DNA of 64,000 nt from positions 43,240 through 107,239 of the forward strand of contig JAGHUI010000037.1 of NCBI GenBank assembly GCA_018064885.1. The letters run 5' to 3'. Made by a program: the position numbers and the translations under genes. How positions within the stretch are numbered: the stretch's first letter is position 1; each line of letters begins with the position of its first letter. This document shows positions 1 to 9,000 of this stretch, in pieces. Origin of the DNA: Candidatus Minthosoma equi (GTDB lineage: Bacteria > Bacteroidota > Bacteroidia > Bacteroidales > Bacteroidaceae). The notes under the pieces are model-generated. The model searched no databases, was not told where the DNA came from, and was given only the letters and a program-made list of their open reading frames with translations.

Positions 1-1
1 C

Positions 2-328
2 TCTCTTGGCTGGAACGGCTGCGGCTACCACTACGTCATCCCCACAGACGGGGAGATTGAAGTCGGTCGTCCCGAAGAATTCGTTGGTTCACATTGTAAA
101 GGTCACAACCGCCACTCCATCGGCATCTGCTACATCGGCGGTCTCGATGCCCAAGGCAAGCCTGCCGACACACGGACAGACAAGCAACGTGCCAGCCTCC
201 GTGCCCTCCTCGTCGAGCTCCACAAATCCTATCCCCACGCACTGATCGTCGGTCACCACGACCTCAATCCCCAGAAGCCTTGCCCTTGCTTCAACGTCTC
301 TCAGGAATATGCCGACCTTCAGCCATAA
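2..328 (+). CDS. N-acetylmuramoyl-L-alanine amidase, C-terminal part
   Basis: The gene is cut by the window edge; about 108 residues of the reading frame remain and no start is visible. The product is a peptidoglycan amidase of the Amidase_2 / T7-lysozyme type, which cleaves the MurNAc-L-Ala bond. Visible signs are the early His in GCGYHYVIP, the HSIGICYIGG strand, and the C-terminal GHHDLNPQKPCPCF motif, whose His, Lys and Cys correspond to the zinc-ligand and catalytic region of the family. Such amidases are common near surface polysaccharide loci and prophage remnants of Bacteroidales. A strong hairpin follows directly. I am sure of the family and unsure of the biological role (cell-wall turnover or phage-derived lysin). 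Confidence 0.85.
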   Translation, partial: SLGWNGCGYHYVIPTDGEIEVGRPEEFVGSHCKGHNRHSIGICYIGGLDAQGKPADTRTDKQRASLRALLVELHKSYPHALIVGHHDLNPQKPCPCFNVSQEYADLQP

Positions 329-330
329 CG

Positions 331-371
331 AAATCAGCGGCTACAGAACAATCTGCAACCGCTGATTTGTT
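331..371 (+). terminator. Rho-independent terminator-like hairpin
   Basis: A perfect 10-bp stem (AAATCAGCGG at 331-340 with CCGCTGATTT at 359-368) encloses an 18-nt loop and runs into GTTAAT. It lies three bases after the amidase stop codon, so it probably ends that transcript. The downstream T-run is weak. Confidence 0.65.
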
Positions 372-389
372 AATCTTGCAAGGACATGA

Positions 390-827
390 ATGTTTTCAAC
401 ATTAACACATCATCGTGTTCATTCTCGTGACACGCTTGCCATGAAAGAAGAGTCTGTAGCAAAAGCATTAGAAAACATTCATCAGGATGAGACAAGCATC
501 CTCTCATACAATGACGAAGAATCACTTTCGTGCGCCATCAGCATAGCCTACTATTATGCAAAGAATGACTACATCATCCATCGCGAACTGGCAACAGGCA
601 AAGGCTTTGCCGACCTCGTGTTCATTCCTCGCAAGCATGTAGACAAACCGGCAATGATTGTTGAGCTGAAATACGACAAGGATGTAGATACTGCTATCTC
701 GCAGATTAAGCGTAAAGAGTACTCAGGCAAAGTTCTGGAATATACCGACAATCTCCTCCTCGTTGGTATCAACTATGACAAGGAAACCAAGACGCATAGT
801 TGTGTGATAGAGAAGTACAACGCATAA
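390..827 (+). pseudogene. C-terminal fragment of an AAA-ATPase-like / PD-(D/E)XK nuclease protein
   Basis: Only the nuclease end of a protein that is normally about 500 residues long is present. The recognisable part begins near ATG 441 (MKEESVAKAL) and contains GKGFADLVF followed by AMIVELKYDK, the D...ExK core of the PDDEXK_9 domain that ends ATP-binding proteins of the AAA-ATPase-like family. It closes with LLLVGINYDK, also typical. No ATPase domain is found upstream, because the amidase and its terminator end 60 bases before. I read it as a 5'-truncated relic at a recombination border, though a short expressed protein cannot be excluded. It reads plus-strand, opposite to most of the island. 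Confidence 0.7.
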
Positions 828-880
828 ATGACGAAAGCCCGACCATGAGCTATATTGCTCAAAGTCGAGCTTTTGTATAT

Positions 881-1050
881 TATCCTGTTCTTATACTTTG
901 GTCAAAACGATATGCTAATACCGCCATAGTTCAAATCGTCGCCATATCCAATGATATACAAGGAAAAAGGGTTCACAGATGACTTCTTCTGGATAATGCG
1001 TTAACAGGCGGAGATTATGCACATACATCACTGCCAAGCCACATGCCCCC
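881..1050 (-). pseudogene. Relic N1: decayed 3' end of a nucleotidyltransferase gene
   Basis: On the minus strand positions 1020-915 read HNLRLLTHYPEEVICEPFF and then VYHWIWRRFELWRY-stop, matching the C-terminus of the intact nucleotidyltransferase at 14223-15440. Directly upstream, GLAVMYV corresponds to the GAVMYV segment that lies much further back in the intact gene, so an internal piece has been deleted in frame. Positions 881-1020 are nearly identical to 9973-10115 (relic N3), including about 34 bases beyond the stop codon. The relic borders the AAA-ATPase module. Confidence 0.8.
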
Positions 1051-1059
1051 ACAAACTAT

Positions 1060-1521
1060 TTACTTTGTGCTTGGACAGAAACGATGTTCCCTATCCAAGA
1101 ATACCGGATAAAAAACATTATCAATGATGTAGCCTGCCAATCTAGGTTTCTGCCCTCCTATCCTCTGTAATGTGCCCCATTCCACATCACCCTCAATATA
1201 ATCAGGCTTTCGGAAATCGCTGTTATCTGGGAAATCGCCATACACCTTCAGCAGCTTCATCTGCATGGCCTCAGTTCGGTTGTACATACACACGTCCACA
1301 AACTTCTTCATCAAAACAGAAAGTCGTTTCTCTGACTCCCATTCCTCAAAAGTCTGTCCAGGAGGACACTGATTCCAATCAAAATCCTTGAAGTTCAAGC
1401 ACAGCTTAGGCATATCTTCCTTCACCATACGCTCACTTCTCACATTCTCTTTTCTAAGGTCAGAAGGAGTCGAACTCTTGAATTTACTGTCAAACTTACT
1501 CTTTCTCTTCGCTCTTGCCAT
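1060..1521 (-). CDS. Small basic partner protein of the upstream AAA ATPase
   Basis: A 153-residue protein of unknown function. I start it at ATG 1521 (MARAKRKSKF), which overlaps the end of the ATPase gene by 26 nt in another frame; an in-frame ATG 12 nt earlier lies deeper in the ATPase gene. The first 30 residues are rich in Lys/Arg. The rest is acidic-aromatic and ends GYIIDNVFYPVFLDREHRF, a compact terminal strand-turn that recalls small RelE-like or other toxin folds, although I cannot assign a family. The overlap implies translational coupling, so ATPase and partner probably act as one unit, as sensor/effector pairs of defence systems do. The function is inference. Confidence 0.6.
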   Translation of the reverse strand: MARAKRKSKFDSKFKSSTPSDLRKENVRSERMVKEDMPKLCLNFKDFDWNQCPPGQTFEEWESEKRLSVLMKKFVDVCMYNRTEAMQMKLLKVYGDFPDNSDFRKPDYIEGDVEWGTLQRIGGQKPRLAGYIIDNVFYPVFLDREHRFCPSTK

Positions 1522-2842
1522 ACTCCAGCACAAACTTTTCTATGTTACCGAAATAAGGGATTGCACCATACCTTCCCAAGAGATAATCCTTTGAGAAAGA
1601 AGCGTCATTACGCACACTGTTGGCCTGATTAACCTTGTACTCAACAAGAGAGTAAAGATCCGATACCCCCACAGCACTCTTCTCTGCAAACCATATCTGA
1701 TCACGTCTCAACAAATCCTTTCTCAGAAGATTCGTATCATGTGTAGTGATTACCAGTTGAGCTCCAGCAACATTCAATGGGCTATAGAATAGCTTCAATA
1801 ACTCCATAGACAACTGAGTGTGAAGACTTGCGCCAAATTCATCAATCACAAGCACACCACCATTCTGAATTGTGTCAAAGAAAGGCCCCAGCAGAGCAAA
1901 CAATTTTGTCGTACCCAGAGACTCCATATTGAAGTTCAGTCTGTCGTTTCCAACAACCTCACCTCCCTCATACACATCATGAGTAGCAGAAATCTCCAGT
2001 TCATGCTGTTCAATCTTCTTGTTCAAATCTGGCGGCAAGCTGATACCCAATCTGTTCAACACCTCCAGTGGTGCTGTCTGACCATTCAGCTCCTTCACAT
2101 TTTCTTTTACGTTGACATCCTTGATGCATGAATCCACAATACCGATCATCTTCAGGATTTGCTCGCGTATGGTCGAGTTATACATAAAGGCCTTAGCAGT
2201 AAATGCCAGAGTGTTATCATCCAATCCCGACAAAATGTTAAATCGCTTGCGGAACCATTCCTTCACTACCATTGCCGCCTCCACATTAAACTGGGCTGCA
2301 GTCGAAAGGAATAACGCATTCGTTCTCGTCTTGCTATCCACACCACGAGCGCCCTTCATTACCTTGCCATTCACTTTAATCGCAGTCCCCTCACGCTTAA
2401 AGCAATAACTCTCCTTCACAGCATCCACTGGCAACTGAAACAGCCATTCCGTCTGCACCTTACCCGACATCACTTCGAAGCCATAACGATATCTGATGCC
2501 CTGACACATAAAGATCATCTGCATCGATACAGGATCATCCTTCGACATACGGTCAAAACGATAGTACATACTGCTCAAATGCTTCACAATATGTTCATCC
2601 ACAAACGAACGGAGAACCATCGACTTGAAAATATCCAAAGCAGCTACCACCGTACTCTTGCCAGAGCCGTTGGCACCATAGATAGCAGCAGTACGCAACA
2701 CACGCTTTCCTTCTGCCAGATACGAGACATTAGAATACCCTGTCATATTCTCGCATTCCTTCACAGTAGTACTTGCCATCATACTAAGGGAAACTTCGTC
2801 CCTATACGACATAAAATTCTTTATTGTGAAATCTACAAGCAT
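1496..2842 (-). CDS. AAA15-family ATPase (COG1106-like, AAA_21)
   Basis: A 448-residue ABC/SMC-like ATPase. The Walker A motif GANGSGKS is at residues 56-63, an ESLGTTKLF signature-like element at 307-315, Walker B LVIDEF at 331-336, and the H-loop TTHDT at 366-370. The N-terminus MLVDFTIKNFMSYRDEVSL is typical of the family, whose members include AriA of PARIS, RloC-like and AbiL-like ATPases. These usually sense an invader trigger and control an associated toxin or nuclease. Here the partner is a 153-residue overlapping ORF rather than a TOPRIM nuclease or RloB. The pair sits alone between two nucleotidyltransferase relics. A defence role is inferred from family and context. Confidence 0.85.
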   Translation of the reverse strand: MLVDFTIKNFMSYRDEVSLSMMASTTVKECENMTGYSNVSYLAEGKRVLRTAAIYGANGSGKSTVVAALDIFKSMVLRSFVDEHIVKHLSSMYYRFDRMSKDDPVSMQMIFMCQGIRYRYGFEVMSGKVQTEWLFQLPVDAVKESYCFKREGTAIKVNGKVMKGARGVDSKTRTNALFLSTAAQFNVEAAMVVKEWFRKRFNILSGLDDNTLAFTAKAFMYNSTIREQILKMIGIVDSCIKDVNVKENVKELNGQTAPLEVLNRLGISLPPDLNKKIEQHELEISATHDVYEGGEVVGNDRLNFNMESLGTTKLFALLGPFFDTIQNGGVLVIDEFGASLHTQLSMELLKLFYSPLNVAGAQLVITTHDTNLLRKDLLRRDQIWFAEKSAVGVSDLYSLVEYKVNQANSVRNDASFSKDYLLGRYGAIPYFGNIEKFVLEYGKSEEKE

Positions 2843-2873
2843 AATGTTATTTTCATTTATCGGTTTTCGGCTG

Positions 2874-2881
2874 CAAAATTA
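2874..2881 (-). promoter_or_regulatory. Bacteroidota -7 box for the AAA ATPase pair
   Basis: The minus strand reads TAATTTTG, matching TAnnTTTG, 32 bases upstream of the ATPase start. No clear TTG -33 element is seen at the usual distance. Confidence 0.45.
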
Positions 2882-3083
2882 CGCAAAACAATTCGCATAA
2901 TACGACATTTTACGATTTTTTCACAAAATAAGACAGAACAAGCAGTAAAATCTGCATTTTTCGCAAACCAAGCCACTTATTTTGATTTCTTTATCAGTAT
3001 CTAATCATCAAAAGAAAGGTTTATTTCGTGTTTTTTGCCTTGATGCAATCAAAGGGTTTTAAGCGTAACCGACTGTTTTTGAC
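2882..3083. other. AT-rich spacer, no gene seen
   Basis: Between the ATPase promoter and relic N2 the sequence is AT-rich and interrupted by stops in all frames. No repeat, RNA or coding similarity was recognised. Confidence 0.5.
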
Positions 3084-3324
3084 TTAGAATCGCCAGAGCT
3101 CAAGTTTACGCCAAAAGTAATGATAGACTCGGAACACCGGCCCCCCATATCACCTCTTCCGGATAATGCGTCAGGAATCTCATGTTCCTCTTCAGTTTCT
3201 CCCAGGCGTGTCCCATGGTCGAAGACTTATGCTCCAGACGCTCATCATATTTCCCGAAATTACCTGCCATCATTATTTCGTTGAGCAAGAACTTGCCTTC
3301 TTTCTCGTTGGGTTGACAAATGAG
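3084..3324 (-). pseudogene. Relic N2: frameshifted 3' end of a nucleotidyltransferase gene
   Basis: The minus strand begins at 3324 with LICQPNEKEGKF and LLNEIMMAGNFGKYDER, then RFLTHYPEEVI, which is the C-terminal part of the NTP_transf_5-type protein. After a GGGGGG run near 3145-3150 the homologous end VFRVYHYFWRKLELWRF-stop continues in another frame, so the copy is frameshifted. Positions 3239-3324 are almost base-identical to relic N3 (10164-10250). At 3325 the similarity stops abruptly and plus-strand material of another gene begins, marking a recombination join. Confidence 0.8.
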
Positions 3325-3420
3325 TTAATCTGCTATTTCAAGAACAACCTTGGTGGCATCGAGGAGTTTACTCCTATTGCCAACAATCGCTACTGCAAGA
3401 TACAACTGATACCTCTCTAA
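3325..3420 (+). pseudogene. 3' tail of an unidentified plus-strand gene
   Basis: From the join at 3325 the plus strand is open to a stop at 3418-3420 and encodes NLGGIEEFTPIANNRY followed by CKIQLIPL. A strong terminator follows 100 bases later. I read it as the orphaned end of a gene whose body was lost when the nucleotidyltransferase relic was joined to it. The family is not recognised. Confidence 0.35.
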
Positions 3421-3480
3421 CTCTCAACTGACTTGAATTGGGTTTTGTGTTTTTCATTTTGTGAAGTCACTGGATTTTGG

Positions 3481-3557
3481 GGCAGATGACTATCTGCCTG
3501 TTTTGCCTGGGATATTAGTCGGGGCGGCTCGTGATGAGTCGCCCCGATTTTCTTTTC
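3481..3557 (+). terminator. Tandem hairpins with T-tract
   Basis: A first hairpin GGCAGAT/ATCTGCC (3481-3498) is followed by TGTTTT. A second, stronger one has arms TCGGGGCGGCTC (3519-3530) and GAGTCGCCCCGA (3536-3547) with one G-U pair and runs into TTTTCTTTT. The polarity is plus strand, fitting termination of the lost gene whose tail lies at 3325-3420. Confidence 0.7.
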
Positions 3558-3670
3558 CCTACCTTTATGCGAGCTTGCTCCTCTGTTCAGACCTAATCAA
3601 CTTTTGTGTTTGACCCTGTCATAAACGAAAGTTAGTATTAGGTTCCCAACCTATCTTCCCTTTCGTTAAA

Positions 3671-4256
3671 TCAAGCGCAAGCACATCGTCGAAGACTGTC
3701 ATTATACTTCCTGCTTTTTTTTACAATCTTGCCATTTTGGATCATAAGATTCTCTACTTTTAGCCACTTCTTTGTAATTTGAAGATCTTCTTTATTCTTG
3801 AAGTCATAACATTCTTGAAGAATTTTCAAGCGTTCGACTGCATGTCGGAACATTGAAAAAGGATGTCTTGCGCAAGGCATTCAAAAGTATAGTTCTTTGC
3901 TTCTCGGTATAGGTTTCCGCAAAATGCTCCATAATCTCAAATGAGATGTAGCTACGAACAGGAATAATCTTGATTAGCTCATGATCATGATCAAAATGTT
4001 TCTTGATAAAATCCATTTCTAACTGTGATATCGAACATGGCTCATTATTCAGATTTAGTCTTTCATAATCTGATGGAAGGGATATGACAGTTCCTTCTGT
4101 GAGATCAACATACCACGAAGTCATTCCATATCCTTCATTGTTGAAAAGTGCAAAGGATAACTCTTCAAAAAAACTTAAGTCTGAGGTTTCTTTGAATAGA
4201 GATTCTTGTCGCCGAACAATAGCGTCACTAATAAAATGATCAAACGATTCTAACAT
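3671..4256 (-). pseudogene. UPF0158 family protein, frameshifted
   Basis: The first 130 residues (start ATG 4256) carry the UPF0158 layout: YVDLTEGTVISLP, an acidic middle, and SYISFEIMEHFAET. They lead to LLNALRK, after which the family continues with KxPFxxF. In this sequence RHPFSMFRHAVERLKIL and the rest of the domain (to WLKVENLMI) are found in another frame, so a one-base shift has occurred between about 3865 and 3885. As read, the first frame ends in an unrelated 20-residue tail. The function of UPF0158 proteins is unknown. The gene lies downstream of Detocs on the same strand with 125 bases between. A sequencing error is an alternative explanation. Confidence 0.7.
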
Positions 4257-4381
4257 AATGTTTGATTTGATTATTATATTTTTACGAAACTGGCGAAACT
4301 CATATTGTGAAAAGTTATTAGCACCTTGTCATATGTTGAACATCTTTGTTGTTCACGCAATTACTTGTTGCTGTAAGACTT

Positions 4382-5644
4382 CTAATATTCCAATTTATTG
4401 TTGATAAGATAGTAAAGAAATGCGGAAGAAGTGTACGCAGCATAATCTCTATACTTATTCTCCTTATGTTCATCTGCAAAATCTGATACCGATTTAATGG
4501 AAGCAAATGCTTTAGGTCTAGGTTCAACGGAATAGCAAGCAGCCAAATACAAGCCATAAGCTTCCATCTCTATTCCTTGTAAATATCTATTATGAAACAT
4601 CATTTCATTAACCACGTCGACATTTGCAACAACAGCTGGTACAGTTCCATTCTGCCCCTTATGTAGATTCAAGTCGGTTCTTGGTGCAAAATCTTCCAAT
4701 GGATATTGTGAATGAATCTTGTACATCAGCTCTTTATCTTTTTGAACATCATCGATTATTGACAAAAATGCTGGGTCGGTATGAAAAGATTTAGGATCTG
4801 GCACGAATTTCAAAAGTCCATTTTCTTTCGAGAACTTACCATTAGCCTTATCTATGGCTTCAGTAGCAACCATTATATCGCCAATATTAATTCGTCCTCC
4901 ATCAGAATTTGCAGCAGCCGCTATACCTGTAATAAAAAGGTATTTTGGTCTGAAATTATAAATCATTTTGGATACTACCGTTGCCGCTGCACTTGCACCC
5001 ATTATATCAATAGTACATGTTACAATTCTTATGGTACGACCTGATGATGTGACGCATTGTGTCACATAATAATTACAGGTCTTATCAATAGGATGTTCTA
5101 TTCTTTTCCAGTTATCTTTACCAAAGATATTAATGACCCATTTATTTTCCGGGTTATCAAGTGCATTGAAAATAGCAACATCATAGTCATAAGATGGATT
5201 ACTCATCAGTTGCTTCTTCGATCTTATAAGGTAAGCTACCTTAAGTCGTAGCTTTTCCTGCCAACCTCTTTCATTGTCTGCGTATTTCAATAAAGCCCAC
5301 AAATTATTATCGAAAACCTTTTTTTGATTCTCTGGGATCTCGTCTAAATTCATTCTGGTTATGCCTAAAATGTGAGTAGGCATATGTACTTCATCAAATT
5401 CGAGCAATAGCTCCAAAAAATTGGCAGCATTTTGAGGGTTAGGTTGGTCGTTTTTACCAGAAGGTATAAATAAATCCAGTAGCACTAAGTCATATTGTTT
5501 TTTTGCAATTGCTTGTTGCCCCGAGTTTGTACTATAAGCTTCATCAATTTCTTCAATCGAGATTTCTTCAAACATTTCGCATAACGTATTTTTCAATAAA
5601 TCTCGTTTTTCTTTAGTATCATCAATTATTAGAATGGATAACAT
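4382..5644 (-). CDS. dtcC: Detocs effector DtcC: receiver domain fused to PNP-type nucleosidase
   Basis: A 420-residue fusion. The N-terminal receiver domain has the acidic pair D8-D9, phospho-acceptor D57 (DLVLLDLFIP) and T96. The C-terminal half is a purine-nucleoside-phosphorylase-fold domain with DIMGASAAATVV (213-224), ITGIAAAA (238-245), the substrate-binding EMEA (359-362) and the SDFAD motif (387-391) carrying the catalytic Asp. In described Detocs systems phosphorylated DtcC cleaves ATP into adenine and ribose-5'-triphosphate, depleting energy in infected cells. The start overlaps the end of dtcB by 23 nt, so the two are translationally coupled. All key residues are present and the gene looks functional. 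Confidence 0.92.
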   Translation of the reverse strand: MLSILIIDDTKEKRDLLKNTLCEMFEEISIEEIDEAYSTNSGQQAIAKKQYDLVLLDLFIPSGKNDQPNPQNAANFLELLLEFDEVHMPTHILGITRMNLDEIPENQKKVFDNNLWALLKYADNERGWQEKLRLKVAYLIRSKKQLMSNPSYDYDVAIFNALDNPENKWVINIFGKDNWKRIEHPIDKTCNYYVTQCVTSSGRTIRIVTCTIDIMGASAAATVVSKMIYNFRPKYLFITGIAAAANSDGGRINIGDIMVATEAIDKANGKFSKENGLLKFVPDPKSFHTDPAFLSIIDDVQKDKELMYKIHSQYPLEDFAPRTDLNLHKGQNGTVPAVVANVDVVNEMMFHNRYLQGIEMEAYGLYLAACYSVEPRPKAFASIKSVSDFADEHKENKYRDYAAYTSSAFLYYLINNKLEY

Positions 5645-6074
5645 AATCTAAGATTTTTTCAAGTTCTATTTTCCAATTTTCTGAATCTGTGGAATATTTC
5701 ACAGTTCCTTTGTATAAATCACCGCAATCGGCCTTGAGCCTAGCATCAATGGCTGATAACGTTTCGTTTCCAAAATTCTCGAATTGAGTCATTACAATAA
5801 ATACCGGAGTTATTCCTGAATCTAACATGGTCTCAACTAACAATTCACCTCCATTTGGTAAAGACTGCTCTTTTGTGCCAACTTTTTTGTCAAATTTAGG
5901 AATAGTCATATCTATTATGTAGAAATCATAATGTTTTGACATTGCCAATTGATACCCTCCCGTATATGATTCACAGGAATCTATCATAATAACATCTTGA
6001 TATTTTTTGTTTATGAATTCTATGATATCTGTTTTCTTGTAAACATCATCTTCAATGATAAGTATATTTTTCAT
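5622..6074 (-). CDS. dtcB: Detocs stand-alone receiver protein DtcB
   Basis: A 150-residue protein consisting only of a response-regulator receiver domain: E8-D9-D10 acidic cluster, phospho-acceptor D55 in FYIIDMTIP, T96 in VMTQF and K122 in LYKGTVKYS. There is no output domain. In described Detocs systems this protein acts as a phosphate buffer that takes phosphate from the kinase and prevents accidental activation of the toxic effector. It overlaps dtcA by four bases (ATGA) and dtcC by 23, and the gene order kinase-receiver-effector is the canonical one. Confidence 0.92.
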   Translation of the reverse strand: MKNILIIEDDVYKKTDIIEFINKKYQDVIMIDSCESYTGGYQLAMSKHYDFYIIDMTIPKFDKKVGTKEQSLPNGGELLVETMLDSGITPVFIVMTQFENFGNETLSAIDARLKADCGDLYKGTVKYSTDSENWKIELEKILDYVIHSNN

Positions 6075-9000
6075 CTTGCCGATATTTTTGTTAATGCTAT
6101 CTTTATTTCTACTATATATCTATTATCCTCTATATGAGGATTGAAAAGATTTCCATCAGATTTCATCTGGTAGTAAATAATGCAATCATTTTTTGCCATA
6201 CCAGATAAGCCCTCTGTCCTAGTAGAAAGAAGTGGGTCTGAATGATTTTTCTTTTTATGATAATTATCTATATGTTCTTGGGCTTCGTCTTTGTCTTCAT
6301 CGAAGATCTGGTTTTCTATAACTATATTTAGAAAACCGCGTACATTGTTGATTGACACCTTACATGATGGTGGAATCATTTTTACTTTTGCATATTCAAG
6401 CACATTATTTAGCAGATTATGAAATAAATCATAAAAAATAGTCAAAAATGCACCTGACAACTTAGCTTCACAATTTATATCCTGGATTACATTCAAATTT
6501 GAGTCGTTTATCTTATTAATACCCTCTATTGACGCGTCTAACAATTGCTGCATCGTAAAATCATATTCTGATGATGGTAAATGCTGAAACCACCCCTTAA
6601 CAGCGTCAATATCTTGTTTAATCTGTTGATGACATCTTGTTACGGAATCTGTAAATCTACTTAAATTCGGATTTTTAGGATTTACAACAGATTTTACATT
6701 AATATTGAGTTTGTTAAGTTCGTCCTTTAATATACGCTCCGTTCCATTAATACTTTTTTGAACTTCTTCAAAACAGGTTTCAGTATGCTCCCAAAGATCA
6801 TTAAAGACAGCATCGACATATGAATGATAGTCCATATCAGGTTGCTTATAAAGTTCTACTATTTTCTGATTCAGCCTACCTTCTGAGTAGTCAAAACATG
6901 CGTGAACCAGTTCACTCTTATAGTTCTCCGTTTTTACCTGAATAAACTGATCTTTTAGTTGAAAGATACACTTGTCTATGTTTTCTGTAAACAACATAAA
7001 TGCCTCAGTGCACTTCACCCAGTTTTCTCCAACAAGTTTTAGCACCTCATCGGCCCAATAAGTATTAACATCGTAATTGTCATACTCATTTTTCAATGTT
7101 GTTAATCTCAATTCTTGAAAATGATGCCTTAATTGATTAACGATAGTACCATGTCTTACTCTACTACTTAAGTAATAATCTAATCCTGCATGATCATTGA
7201 GTAAGAATTGATCTCGAATACTTAGATAAAATTTTCGGAAAAGCTGAAATCTAGAACTTATTGTACGTCTTTCTAAATTTGGTTGTTCGTCATCATGTCC
7301 ATCTATAATTAGATCCTTTGCCGAAGCAAGTGTCATCTCGTCTTTATCGGTTGACCTATATAGAAGAAATATAAGTTCACTGTATGACAGTTCATTTTTT
7401 TTAAGATTAAATTCGTCAACATTGATTTTACTAGAATCTACTACTTTTAGAAAGTTGTTAATTCCTTGTTCCTTCACCAAAGCCGCAATCTCGTCTGAAT
7501 ATGCTTGTTTATCACATATTTTTTTGAGTTTCCTACAAATTTTAAGTCTCTCCTCTATTACTTGATCGTCATCTTCCAGATTATTTGGGCAAATTCCTAT
7601 AATATCCCTTGATACAACTTTTTCAAGGAAGAAAATCATTTTGGGGTCATCTGAATATGGAAGGTCTGAAGGCAGGTCTACATTCTGATCTGCTAAGAAT
7701 CTAGTTACACTCGGAGAAACTTTGTTAGCCCAGTGTTTCGTGATGAAATAAAAGATAGATAAGTCAAGTGGTGAACCAATATCAATGTCCTCTTGACGCG
7801 ACAGCCTTATATTTTTCACTTCTTGACATAAGTCTATTTTTATATAGTTTTTTAATATTGAATTATTCACATATATAATAACCGCCTCTCTATACTTACG
7901 ATCCAAGAAATAACGATTAACTAAATATGAAAGATATAGACTTTCCCTATATTTTGGAATTAGACCTGCCGAAATATTATTCTCAATAATATCAATTGAA
8001 TCTGATACAATCGAAGGGAAAAGGGTTGGAAAGTTTAATAGCTTATCGTTTCTACTAATAAAATCTGCTCCAACTATCCTCAAATAATCATTACGCTCCT
8101 CTTCATCTAAATAAAAATGAGAATCATATATATTATAGTCAAAAGAATAATGCCAAATATATTTATATCTATTATCAACTCGATCACTTGTAAGATAAGA
8201 TGTTATCTCATAAATCTGACGAAATGCTATAAGGGTCGGATTTGTATAACAAATACTTTTAATTTCATGTGTATTTACTTCTCTACTAGGATCCTCAAGA
8301 TAACCAAATAAAAGACTTGAAAATATCTCTATTAAGCAGTTGGCTTGTTGAAGGGCTTTGTATTCCAACTTGCTTCTTACAAGATATTGCAAAAACGAAA
8401 AGATAAAGTCCACATCCGAAGGGTTCTCCTTAATTCGCTTTACCACTGAGTTCATTTCAAGCTCTGCATGACACACTTCCATATTAAGAAGTAAATGGAA
8501 TCGTTCTTTATTTGGAATTATTGATTTAATCTTTACTAAAGATGCATATTTATGTAAAAATGGATCATTTATAGAATCGCAGATAATGCAGATATATTCT
8601 TTAACCAACTTATTATCCCTATAACGCTCTATATACTTATGAAGATTTAAAACAAAGAAAGCATAAAGATCTATCAAAGAAGAATTCATGTCAAATGACA
8701 TCCATTCTCCCAATGGCTCATATTTGAATGGGAAACAATGAGTTTTGAGGAATCTTATCTCCCATTCTTTATAGTGCTCCTGAATATCTTTGAATCTTTC
8801 ATCCGCTATAGCCTCACAAGATTTATTATTAAAAGATAGTTCCTGAGCAACAGAACACATAACTTCCATTGCAGGGCTTGCATTTTCTACAATCGCATTG
8901 TATTTTTCCACCCTACTTTTTACCCCATTTTCTAATTCTGATAGCCTTATTTCGTTAGAGGCGCTCCAATACGAGTAGGAGATTTCTAAATTACACTTCC

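Noticed and set aside
6..245. Open frame of 79 residues rich in Thr/Ser at the window start
   Set aside because: It is a shadow of the amidase, whose catalytic motifs lie in another frame.
800..982. Sixty-residue plus-strand frame
   Set aside because: The region reads as a nucleotidyltransferase relic on the minus strand; the plus-strand frame has no protein-like pattern.
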